Shown here: positions 45,818 to 53,880 of the stretch, piece after piece
Layout: each line of letters begins with the position of its first letter
Numbering within the stretch: position 1 is the first letter of the stretch
NCBI RefSeq assembly: GCF_014635825.1
Contig: NZ_BMDO01000011.1
Span: 92,220-156,219, forward strand
Reading direction: 5' to 3'
DNA from: Mucilaginibacter galii
GTDB lineage: Bacteria; Bacteroidota; Bacteroidia; Sphingobacteriales; Sphingobacteriaceae
Length of the DNA stretch: 64,000 nucleotides
Translations under genes and position numbers: made by a program
The notes under the pieces: model-generated
Database searches by the model: none
What the model was told of the DNA's origin: nothing
Seen by the model: only the letters and a program-made list of their open reading frames with translations

Positions 45818-46645
45818 TTACTTATAAAAAGATTGAGATATTTTTTGCATTTGCAGGTAGCACCCGTATGCAGGAGATTCCATTATTTTAACAACCTCCG
45901 ATTTAGTCAATTTCTTTTTGTTTTCCATGGAGTGCACAGTTACATCAATCAGTGAATTGTCAATTTTGGGTAAATTTAAATATTGGATAATAGTCTTAAT
46001 TTTTATACCGTCTCTTAAATCTTCGTTTTCTACAAACGCGTTAATGCCCTGTTTATTTGCAAACCTAATATAAGCGGATGCCATTTTTTCGTACGCTTCT
46101 AAAAAAACATCTAAGTCAGAACTCACGTTTAGTGTTAGTTTGCGTAACGAGGGCCATTGAGATAATGGATTTCTAAAACAAAAAATAAAAATGCAATTTG
46201 GATAAAGCTCCTTTAAGTGCTCAATTAATTCAATTGGTACAAATTCTATCTCTTTAAACCCAAATCGCCTAATGTTCGAAGCCCAAGGCTTGAGGAAGTT
46301 ACTTACACCACTGTTCAAAAGCTCAACGCTGCTTTTTAAGTTCCCTATAGCATTAGCATAAAATGAAAGATGTTTGTTATCTAAATAGCTATGATACATT
46401 AAATTTAAAGCCTCGTTTACTGGCTGACTTTCCATAAAACTTTTTATACAAAGCGTTAGATAATGTAAATTCCCTATTATGCCGTGTGGTTCACCCCACA
46501 TCCAAACCTTATTACTAGAATTGATAATTCGTTGGAACGCTGTTGACGAAGATCTTCCTGAAACGGCGAAAAGGAAAACATGTTGCTCGTTTCTGATTTT
46601 CTCATGATATTTTAATGGATTCATATTACAGAGAGATACAGCCAT
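45818..46645 (-). CDS. PAPS-dependent sulfotransferase
   Basis: 275 residues. The 5'-phosphosulfate-binding loop is FAVSGRSSSTAFQRIINSS near the N-terminus, and the 3'-phosphate-binding strand/helix is FIFCFRNPLSQWPSLRKL at about residues 160-180. WGEPHGIIGN follows the first loop, as in bacterial sulfotransferases acting on carbohydrate or small molecules. The second ATG (46624) would give a start closer to the family pattern; the longer form is listed. The same strand carries an APS kinase 4 kb upstream, which would make the donor PAPS. The acceptor is unknown: a glycan or the RiPP itself. Confidence 0.85.
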   Translation of the reverse strand: MAVSLCNMNPLKYHEKIRNEQHVFLFAVSGRSSSTAFQRIINSSNKVWMWGEPHGIIGNLHYLTLCIKSFMESQPVNEALNLMYHSYLDNKHLSFYANAIGNLKSSVELLNSGVSNFLKPWASNIRRFGFKEIEFVPIELIEHLKELYPNCIFIFCFRNPLSQWPSLRKLTLNVSSDLDVFLEAYEKMASAYIRFANKQGINAFVENEDLRDGIKIKTIIQYLNLPKIDNSLIDVTVHSMENKKKLTKSEVVKIMESPAYGCYLQMQKISQSFYK

Positions 46646-47463
46646 AGCTCGAATTGAGCGGCACTATTTATCATTTAATTCTTTTGAGAATTGGACGTTT
46701 TTATCATTGTGATAAGAATAATTATTATCAACTTAATATTCAATGACTACTTTGATTGCTCCAAAAGTTTTTATAAGAGTTTAATTTAAGTTCCATTTCT
46801 AAGTAGTCTTGCAATATTCTGTCAAGCACCATGATATTCTAAAATACCGGCATGAACTTAGCATATCAGGTTATAATGTACTATTACCATCTGCAAAACC
46901 TTCCAAGTTACACCCAACACATCAAACGTCTTTGTTTACATAGATATCATTTTAAAAATTGAGGTCAATTTTTAAAATGATATCTATGACAGCAATTAAG
47001 GCAGCGATCTTGGCTTTTAATAATTAACAAATTGAGCATGTTGTCTTTTAGGTGCCATATAATCATTCTAAGGATATAAATAGAAAGAATGCAGTGTAAA
47101 TATCAGTGTACATAATAACATGCGTCAGAGCTGTGTGATTGTTTTAAGAATTTGAGGGCGTAAGCATAATTTCGAGTTTGACCAAGAAAAAAATGCCCAA
47201 AAATGGGTTTCGTAAGTCTCAAAAGTTTTCTTTTTTCAACTTACTGTTTCGTTTTTAATTTTTGCTATTAACGTCATCCGGTTCGGTTGTAAGGTCTTTA
47301 TTAATAACATAAAAAAATTTGAGTTCTATTTAAATTTAGCAATTGATGTATCCGCTCCGTGTGACAGAATATCAGCCTGCCGTTTATTTCGTATAATGGC
47401 TATTTTGAAAAGCATCACGTCTACTATGTATTTTCTGATTAGATGTGATCACCCAAAACTTAA
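46646..47463. other. Gene-free AT-rich region
   Basis: 818 bases without a supportable gene. It contains the perfect palindrome listed separately at 46939-46988. A minus-strand ORF of 29 codons near 47330-47420 is too short to call. Confidence 0.4.
46939..46988. repeat. Perfect 24-base inverted repeat with 2-base spacer
   Basis: The left arm starts CATAGATATC and runs to 46962; the right arm starts at 46965 and ends GATATCTATG at 46988. All 24 positions pair, with only GG between. It is AT-rich and lacks a following T-run, so it is not a standard terminator. It could be a cruciform site, a fused pair of transposon ends, or a strong RNA hairpin. Confidence 0.92.
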
Positions 47464-48249
47464 TTAAGGCCTATTTGCTAATGTATATTTGCCCTTAAAA
47501 TCGGTGGTTGCCATTGTACCTTCCATTACTGGTGGCGGCGGTGGAGGCAGATCAGGGGTTATCACTGCCGGCCTCTTAATTTCCGGAGCCGGATTTAATT
47601 TAATCTGATAGTTAAAGGTACTCACACTGTTACTGGAGATCTTAAAGTATTTAATAGGTATGGCCAATTCGTAAGTATAATAGAGCTGATTATCGAACAA
47701 TGCAGCTACTTGAATACCTTCGCTATTATAAATTGAAAGTGAGTTGTCAGGGACTTCTTTAATCCCAGCAACGGAGATTAGCTTTTCTCTTTTGGCAAAC
47801 ATTTCGTTCAACTGGTTAACATTGAAGGCTTCATGATTTTTGTTGGCGTTACTTAGAGAAAGGAATTTATTTGCCAATTCCCACATGGGCGGCCCTTCAA
47901 GTGCAGGATAAGTAACGGCTAGAAAATTTTTACTTTTTTCATCCGGCTCCCGGTTAATAATTAAAGTAATCCCGCCTCTAATAAGTTTATCAATGATTTC
48001 CTTTTGTTTAACTTTAGCCGTCAAGTAAAGGTTGTTGCTATCGTTAGACATCGTATATAATATTTCGACCGCCTTATTGTAAGCCTGAAAGTTATCATTC
48101 CACTCTGGGCTTTTACCATCAATTTTGATGTCTGCAGGTGCATAGATACTTTTTTTTTGAACTTTTGGAAGTTTTTGCCCATGCACAAAACTTACATCAA
48201 GAATTGAAGTTAACAGAATTATTTTAATTGAGTTGGATAATATTTTCAT
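47464..48249 (-). CDS. Secreted CBM9-like domain protein with polyproline tail
   Basis: 261 residues with a signal peptide (LSNSIKIILLTSILDVSFVHG). The core (about 35-215) resembles the carbohydrate-binding module family 9-like domain common in Bacteroidetes: ADIKIDGKSPEWND, then SNDSNNLYLTAKVKQKEIID and GGITLIINREPDEKS. The C-terminus has PDLPPPPPPVMEG followed by a short tail, suggesting a flexible linker. No enzyme motif is seen. It is 222 bases after the precursor gene and its terminator, same strand. A role in binding sugar on the product or at the cell surface is guesswork. Confidence 0.75.
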   Translation of the reverse strand: MKILSNSIKIILLTSILDVSFVHGQKLPKVQKKSIYAPADIKIDGKSPEWNDNFQAYNKAVEILYTMSNDSNNLYLTAKVKQKEIIDKLIRGGITLIINREPDEKSKNFLAVTYPALEGPPMWELANKFLSLSNANKNHEAFNVNQLNEMFAKREKLISVAGIKEVPDNSLSIYNSEGIQVAALFDNQLYYTYELAIPIKYFKISSNSVSTFNYQIKLNPAPEIKRPAVITPDLPPPPPPVMEGTMATTDFKGKYTLANRP

Positions 48250-48430
48250 ATATGACTTGTTTTTGTGAAGAGATGATTCTCCTAAATTGCATCATCCTTA
48301 AATTTCTTTTTAAAAGGTGAATTTACCTTACAGGCGTTGTAAACTATGGAATAGTTTCTGTCTTGTATTAATAAAACATTAAGCTAGATAAACGCAGTTA
48401 ACTATTTATTGAATAAATAAAAAAAGTCAG

Positions 48431-48467
48431 AAAAGTCAATGCACCAAATGATAGTGCATTGACTTTT
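48431..48467 (-). terminator. Terminator directly behind the precursor peptide gene
   Basis: Arms AAAAGTCAATGCAC (48431-48444) and GTGCATTGACTTTT (48454-48467) pair perfectly; on the minus strand CTGACTTTTTTTATTT follows. It begins 4 bases after the peptide stop codon, closing the APS kinase-VKOR-peptide transcription unit. Confidence 0.92.
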
Positions 48468-48471
48468 GAGA

Positions 48472-48666
48472 TTAGCAACTACATAGAAAGCCATAACTAC
48501 ACTGCGTGCCGTTAGCGCAAGTACTGCAAACGGTACAATCTTTGTACCAGCAGCATTTATTGTTGCTGCCACCGTAACTGCTACCGTAACCACCTTTGAT
48601 CGATTTCATTTGGTCTTTCGTCAGCATGCCTTCCATGCCATCAAATTTTAATTTAAGTTTTTTCAT
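48472..48666 (-). CDS. RiPP precursor peptide, double-glycine leader and eight-cysteine core
   Basis: 64 residues from the ATG at 48666. An upstream in-frame ATG gives 96 residues, but the inner start matches Bacteroidetes leader peptides. Leader of 26 residues: MKKLKLKFDGMEGMLTKDQ then MKSIKGG, the double-glycine site cut by C39 peptidases. Core of 38 residues starts YGSSYGGSNN and has Cys at 38, 39, 44, 47, 50, 56, 62 and 64, plus nine Ser/Thr. The leader type is that of the Bacteroidetes 'natural product precursor' families. Candidate modifications: disulfides (adjacent VKOR protein), dehydration or lanthionines (LanB), glycosylation or sulfation (neighbouring enzymes). A terminator follows directly. 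Confidence 0.85.
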   Translation of the reverse strand: MKKLKLKFDGMEGMLTKDQMKSIKGGYGSSYGGSNNKCCWYKDCTVCSTCANGTQCSYGFLCSC

Positions 48667-48776
48667 TACTTGATAGAATTTTTTGGTTGTGCTATATTTA
48701 TCAGGATACAGCTTTTCCCGTCCTGTTTTACCGAAGGCAGGCAACTTCATTGTGGCCAACAATGTTTTTATTATAT

Positions 48777-50372
48777 TTATATAAAATATTTAATGTCTCC
48801 AGGTTCGTAATTAGAGGGAAGTCTTCGTCCGTTAATGAATAGTGTAGGGGTACTCCAGCTCTCGGTCATTTTACACCATTCTCTTTGAATGTTCAACGCT
48901 TCAACAGCTAGGCCTCCATCAAATTTTGGATACTGTCTTGACCAGGAGTCATAACCTTTCTGTTTTTGCTCGTACCAATCACTTAGAGCTTTCTCAGTTA
49001 CCTTATGATCATTGTTATTGCGCAGGCTCATTAAGTGCTCCGCTACATCCGGTTCATTATCCTCCTTGTAGTCCGGTGTTGCAAAAACAATCTGTAATTT
49101 TATATCGTCTCTAATATCTAGCCAGTCATGTAAGGTCTTATGCGCTTCAGCACATGGCTCACAGTACGGGTTGCTCACCATTGTGATGATATTTGCTGCT
49201 TCGCGGTTACCAATAATAAGTGAATCCGTATCTAATGGTAACGCATATTTCACTTGATTAGATAGTATCCTCTCGAACACGGAACTATCGTATTTAAATC
49301 GACGCAGTTCTCCATTAGATTTGACTGATTGCTTGACTCTCATAAGGTATGGTTTAATAAGAATCCATGTCAGTATAGGGATAGCGAGTCCAGTAATGAT
49401 ATTACTCAATTCGTTGACGGTTAAAGGCGTTATCTCGTAAAATTTATAAGCCAGCAAAGGGAAAAATTCAAGCCAAAGCAAAGCTTGAATTGTACAACAT
49501 AAAATGCACCATTTTTTTGCTACTCGCCACTGATAGTAAATGGAGTAGAATGTATAGGGCAAACTTACAATGTTTAATATAGCCAAGATATGTAGTGTTG
49601 AAAGATGACTGCTATTAAATAGCAAAATCAGCCATGTACCTGCAAAGTAGAAAAATCCAACTTCACTCCAGCTTAAATAGTCGTTGATATTTGCAGCCTT
49701 TGACTTTAGAATAGCGTTGCAGTCCGAACTATCGCCACTGCTACTACAAATTTTTTGAATGATTGGATTAGCGGCATCAATACCTTGAATCAATAACAAA
49801 ATGGATGTGATAAACCCTGCAGTTTTAATCAGAATCAACAAGGCAATTGGAATGTTGATCGTGCTTATGTAGATCTTATGGGTAAATAAGAAAGTTAGTA
49901 AGAGAGCAAGTACTGCAGCAAAAAAAAACGGCATACGTAAATTTTCTATCAATTCCCTTTGACGTTTCTGAACGTAGTTCGGCTCACCCGAGTGGTCGTC
50001 TTTTTCGGCCACCAAAACAGCTCCGCTATATAATGCTTCAAATTTCATTAAGCTCATTCTTTTTCTTGAATACTTTTCATTTGAAATGGTTACGTGCGTT
50101 TCTTCAACATTATTTACAATCACAAACTCTCCAGTTTGTGTAGACGCAATAAATGGTACCGGAGCATCCGCCAATTGATCGATTCCCAACTGGTAGGCTG
50201 CATTAGGAATGCGCCAGTTATTCAGCAAATCGCTATAGCCGAGTAGACTATCATAATGAGGATGTTTTTCTAACTCATCTTTAATCGATTGGCGTGTAAC
50301 GGGAACATCTAGCTCTTTAATAAACGAACTAAGTATTGCGGTTGATAAATCGTTTTCCATATTGTGGTTCAA
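48777..50372 (-). CDS. VKOR-thioredoxin disulfide-forming protein with degenerate C39-like N-terminus
   Basis: 531 residues. About 1-125 resembles a C39 peptidase domain but lacks the catalytic Cys, and the His position reads FIASTQTGEFVIVNN, so it probably only binds a leader peptide. About 145-345 is a membrane VKOR domain with loop cysteines C209 and C218 and the redox motif CILC (289-292). About 375-531 is a DsbA/thioredoxin-like domain with CEPC (404-407) and a cis-Pro region SWSTPTLFING. Such fusions oxidise thiols of exported peptides, passing electrons to quinone. It lies 29 bases after the APS kinase and 110 before the eight-cysteine precursor, a direct functional fit. Confidence 0.9.
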   Translation of the reverse strand: MNHNMENDLSTAILSSFIKELDVPVTRQSIKDELEKHPHYDSLLGYSDLLNNWRIPNAAYQLGIDQLADAPVPFIASTQTGEFVIVNNVEETHVTISNEKYSRKRMSLMKFEALYSGAVLVAEKDDHSGEPNYVQKRQRELIENLRMPFFFAAVLALLLTFLFTHKIYISTINIPIALLILIKTAGFITSILLLIQGIDAANPIIQKICSSSGDSSDCNAILKSKAANINDYLSWSEVGFFYFAGTWLILLFNSSHLSTLHILAILNIVSLPYTFYSIYYQWRVAKKWCILCCTIQALLWLEFFPLLAYKFYEITPLTVNELSNIITGLAIPILTWILIKPYLMRVKQSVKSNGELRRFKYDSSVFERILSNQVKYALPLDTDSLIIGNREAANIITMVSNPYCEPCAEAHKTLHDWLDIRDDIKLQIVFATPDYKEDNEPDVAEHLMSLRNNNDHKVTEKALSDWYEQKQKGYDSWSRQYPKFDGGLAVEALNIQREWCKMTESWSTPTLFINGRRLPSNYEPGDIKYFI

Positions 50373-50401
50373 GTGTAAAAAATGAGTACTGAATCAAATA
50401 T

Positions 50402-51295
50402 TCAAATGGACAAGAGTTTTTTTAATTTGCACCTAATAAGGTGATTTGAAGTCAGATATTCTGCAATGGTATTTAAACATTCACTTACGGACATCTGGTC
50501 TGTTGATAAATGGATGTCTGAGTTCACCGGAGGTTGATAAGGGCTGCTTACTCCTGTAAAATTCTTGATTTTCCCATCTAAAGCCAGCTTGTATAGGCCC
50601 TTCACATCACGCTTTTGACAAGTTTCAATGCTTGAGTCTACAAAAATTTCAATAAAACTGTCTTCGCCAATTAAATTTCTAGCTACTATTCTATCGTTGA
50701 TAAAAGGTGAAATAAAAGACGCAATCACGATCGTTCCTGCATCATTAAACAGCTTGCAAATTTCCGCTACCCGCCGTATATTCTCTGTGCGGTCTTCATC
50801 AGAAAAAGACAGGTCGCTGTTTATGCCCAATCTTGTGTTATCTCCATCAAGAACATATACGCGCCTATTCTGTTCAAACAGCCATGATTCAACCTCACTT
50901 GCTAAAGTCGACTTTCCGGAACCAGACAGACCTGTTAGCCAAAGAGTAAAAGATGGATTGTCATTAAGCTCCTCCCGATCCTTTCTTGTTATTTTCCCAA
51001 TCTGTTTAAATAAATGAGGTTCGTTTTGCCGCTTGATGAACATACTTTGTTTATCACGAGGCAGCAATCCAATTTTAACCTTTTGCCATAGTCGTTCGTG
51101 ACCGTAATAGAGCAACATTTTAGTGAATAATTCAGTTCCCCCAATCGTCAAGCCAAAACTTAGACTACTTGTAATAAGCCAGCCTAGAATAGTTGTATCA
51201 ATAGTCCCAATTATTCTCCATGAAACAGTTTTTAAGACATTTCTCTTGATAAGCGGGTCAAGTTTATAAAGTCTCAACAAAATATCTGTTAACAT
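50402..51295 (-). CDS. DUF2061-APS kinase fusion (adenylylsulfate kinase)
   Basis: 297 residues. The N-terminal DUF2061 membrane region (about 15-75: KRNVLKTVSWRIIGTIDTTI and TELFTKMLLYYGHERLWQ) is fused to a full APS kinase (about 105-290) with P-loop GLSGSGKS (122-129), YVLDGDNTRLGINSDLSFSD, and the lid-region DVKGLYKLALDGKIKNFTGV. It phosphorylates APS to PAPS, the donor for sulfotransferases. APS itself must come from an ATP sulfurylase outside the window. Same operon as VKOR and the precursor, and same strand as the sulfotransferase. A DUF2061-CysC fusion may place PAPS production at the membrane (inference). Confidence 0.93.
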   Translation of the reverse strand: MLTDILLRLYKLDPLIKRNVLKTVSWRIIGTIDTTILGWLITSSLSFGLTIGGTELFTKMLLYYGHERLWQKVKIGLLPRDKQSMFIKRQNEPHLFKQIGKITRKDREELNDNPSFTLWLTGLSGSGKSTLASEVESWLFEQNRRVYVLDGDNTRLGINSDLSFSDEDRTENIRRVAEICKLFNDAGTIVIASFISPFINDRIVARNLIGEDSFIEIFVDSSIETCQKRDVKGLYKLALDGKIKNFTGVSSPYQPPVNSDIHLSTDQMSVSECLNTIAEYLTSNHLIRCKLKKLLSI

Positions 51296-52049
51296 CTATT
51301 TAGTAAAATAAAGGGGTTCAAATGACCAATTATTTTTATTTGAAATATATCTGCGAAGAATAATCTTGTCATCATTATAGCTGAATCAGATATTATATAT
51401 TACTTATAGATTAATAATTAATTACAGGTTAATGATGTAAGCATGACAATACAACACATCTCTTATTTGCATTACGATTTATAAGAAAGGACTAATGAAT
51501 ATATCTTTTTAATACACCTAGCGTTTTTAATCAAAAAATTGCCTACAACCGTTTGAATTTCTAATAAATAGTGCTACTAATTCATTGGAAACTTGTGTAA
51601 ACAAGGTTTATATGTGCCCGTTAATTCAACTGTCTATGATCTTCGGTCATTGGTTAATCAAATATAGATTAATGGAATAATATCATCAAGATATTAATAA
51701 AAAAAATTTAAAAATTTTAGCAGCAATGATCTTAGTGGTGAGAGGGTTAAGGATTTATATAAGTATCCCATAATATAGTAATCGGATAAGATAAGTTCAT
51801 TAAAATAAGACAGCAAGAAACTGTTCTTTCCATATCATCGATTACCTGGAAATTGCCCAAGGCATTGGTCAATTGCTTTACTGGTTTTATCTTAACCAAT
51901 CGAAATTTATTCAATATATTTAAATTAGTTCAAAAATACGTATCAATTCGAAGCTAGAATTAATTCAATCTCGTTTGGAAATAAATTGATTATTAACTTC
52001 ATTTGTTCGCTATATAGATATTTCTATATAAAACCTAATAGTACAATTC
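51296..52049. promoter_or_regulatory. Divergent AT-rich region between APS kinase and glycosyltransferase genes
   Basis: 754 bases with no supportable ORF, among the most AT-rich parts of the window. It must hold promoters for both the minus-strand APS kinase-VKOR-precursor operon and the plus-strand glycosyltransferase pair. No clear repeats or operators found. Confidence 0.4.
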
Positions 52050-52838
52050 ATGAAAGTAATCACTGTAGCGTCCAATCTAAACGATGTGGGTTTCAATGAC
52101 TTTCTTAGAACGTCATGCGAATTCTATAATTTAGATGCAATTGTTTTGGAATATGAGGATGTTTTCTTGTCAAATAGAATCAAGGATGCTTTGCTAAATG
52201 TTTATCTGCAAAATACATCAGATGACGACGTTATTTTCTTTTCTGACGCTACTGACACTGTTTTTGTGTCTGGAGAAGAAGAGATAATAGAAAAGTATAA
52301 AGCATTTGACTCACCATTAGTTTTTTCCGCAGAAATAAATTGTTGGCCTGATAAATCGCTTGAAGCCGACTATCCGGTGCCCGACGTGCATTTTAAATAC
52401 GTAAACAGTGGTGGCTTCATTGGTCAGGCAAAGTTCATCAAAGAAATCTATAATAAATACCCAATTTTTACGACGGCTGATAATCCATCCTATCTTTGGA
52501 GCAATCAGTATTATTGGAATACAATTTTTAAAACAGAAAGCGAACTTATAAGAATCGATCATAACTGTGAAATTTTTTATAACACGGCCATTTACCTTCA
52601 AGACTTTGCTTTTCACAAACAGCAATTAAACGATCCAAAAGCCGTAGAAATTCTAGTGAGAGCAGAGAAAGAAAGATTACAAAAGGATATCTCAATTATG
52701 CATGGAAGGGTCAAAAGCAATATCACCAACACTTTTCCATGTCATATTCACTTTCCGGGAACCATATCAAAAAGTTTAATGCATAGTGGGTATTTCGATG
52801 ATTTAAAACCACCTAAATCTTTCAGCAGCAATGAATAA
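52050..52838 (+). CDS. PLOD/procollagen-type glycosyltransferase
   Basis: 262 residues resembling the glycosyltransferase domain of animal lysyl hydroxylases (PLOD family) and related bacterial enzymes. Key stretches: DVIFFSDATDTVFVSGEEEI (a DxxD-type metal/nucleotide site), SPLVFSAEINCWPDKSL, and HFKYVNSGGFIGQAKFI, the typical Asn-Ser-Gly-Gly acceptor loop; a C-terminal CHIHFPG ends the domain. It would transfer a hexose from a nucleotide sugar. It overlaps the next gene by 8 bases, so the two are co-translated. The acceptor is unknown; a hydroxylated or plain residue of a peptide, or a growing glycan, are the options. Confidence 0.8.
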   Translation: MKVITVASNLNDVGFNDFLRTSCEFYNLDAIVLEYEDVFLSNRIKDALLNVYLQNTSDDDVIFFSDATDTVFVSGEEEIIEKYKAFDSPLVFSAEINCWPDKSLEADYPVPDVHFKYVNSGGFIGQAKFIKEIYNKYPIFTTADNPSYLWSNQYYWNTIFKTESELIRIDHNCEIFYNTAIYLQDFAFHKQQLNDPKAVEILVRAEKERLQKDISIMHGRVKSNITNTFPCHIHFPGTISKSLMHSGYFDDLKPPKSFSSNE

Positions 52839-53877
52839 AAAGACATGGGTATCAATGCCACGAAATGTAACAAATCAGGACCTTCATGTATTTGAATCTC
52901 AATTATCTTACAAGTCCTTATACCCCAAAATAAAATTTATTAAAAATGCCTTTATAACCAATACCGGCTTGGTATGTAGTAACAAAGGATTTATTAAGGA
53001 ATGCTGCCATTATGAATGGGATCAACAACCAGAAGTGTGTTTCGCACAGGCATGTGAATTTTATTACGATGCAAAGGAAGATTCGCGAAAGCTAATTCTC
53101 TTTGATGATGACGAAACGTATCTAGTTGCGCACAATCCGTGGCATCATAATTATTTTCATTGGCTGAACGAAGCGATCTATCGCTTGTGGCTAGTTAAAG
53201 AAATATCAGATCAAATGATTTTACTGTTGCCACCCAAAGAGAAGCTATCTAGCTTTGTATTGGATACGTTGGAAATTTTTAAATTCAAGGATATCATTCA
53301 TATTCCTGATCAGAAAAGTGTTATGGTGCGGACATTATGTCTACCCTCGCAAAAACCAACTATGGACAGGTATAATGCGGTCGGACTACTTGATTTAAAT
53401 AACATGTATTTAAATAGACTGATTCATAAAGGAATTCAGGCGAACGCTCCTAAGGACAGAGTCTACATCAGCCGCAAAAACGCACGTTGGAGAAGAATAG
53501 TAAATGAGGACAGCGTTATCGAGCTATTGACTACATTTGACTTCGTGGTTGTTGATACTGAGAAGCTTACTTTTTACCAACAGGTAGCATTGTTCTCCAA
53601 TGTAAAAGTTTTAATTAGTAGTCACGGAGCGGGATTGACCAATATGCTCTTTATGCGCCCTGGTACAACAGTTTTTGAATTTCATAAGCGTAAAACTAAC
53701 CCTATAAGGCATCAGAATGTATTGTTTTGGCGTATGGCTGATGCTATGGGCCATAATTATTACCATCAGATTTGTGAACCAACAGACCATAATGAGATGT
53801 TTTTCACCGCTGATATTTCAGTGGATATAGATTCCCTAGAAAGATGCCTTAACTCCATCTTTTCAATTCATAGTTAA
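52831..53877 (+). CDS. GT61 (DUF563) family glycosyltransferase
   Basis: 348 residues. The family pattern is HNPWHHNYFHWLNEAIYRLW in the first half, CLPSQKPTMDRYNAVG, then KDRVYISRKNARWRRIVNED and the conserved VKVLISSHGAGLTNMLFMRP with GTTVFEFHKR near the C-terminus. GT61 enzymes act on protein-linked or polysaccharide glycans (xylosyl-, arabinosyl- or GlcNAc transfer). Start overlaps the PLOD-type gene by 8 bases. Its stop is 3 bases from the convergent carbamoyltransferase stop; no terminator is visible in the junction. Confidence 0.88.
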   Translation: MNKKTWVSMPRNVTNQDLHVFESQLSYKSLYPKIKFIKNAFITNTGLVCSNKGFIKECCHYEWDQQPEVCFAQACEFYYDAKEDSRKLILFDDDETYLVAHNPWHHNYFHWLNEAIYRLWLVKEISDQMILLLPPKEKLSSFVLDTLEIFKFKDIIHIPDQKSVMVRTLCLPSQKPTMDRYNAVGLLDLNNMYLNRLIHKGIQANAPKDRVYISRKNARWRRIVNEDSVIELLTTFDFVVVDTEKLTFYQQVALFSNVKVLISSHGAGLTNMLFMRPGTTVFEFHKRKTNPIRHQNVLFWRMADAMGHNYYHQICEPTDHNEMFFTADISVDIDSLERCLNSIFSIHS

Positions 53878-53880
53878 CTG

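Noticed and set aside
46939..46988. Palindrome as a terminator of an upstream gene
   Set aside because: Nearest stop codons are more than 450 bases away on the minus strand and over 1.6 kb on the plus strand, and no T-run follows on either strand.
48402..48593. 63-residue minus-strand ORF across the terminator and precursor core
   Set aside because: It runs through a perfect terminator stem in a different frame from the precursor; a shadow of the cysteine-rich core.
48472..48762. Longer 96-residue form of the precursor peptide
   Set aside because: The first 32 residues do not look like a leader, while the inner ATG at 48666 starts the typical MKKLKLKF leader; the shorter form is annotated.
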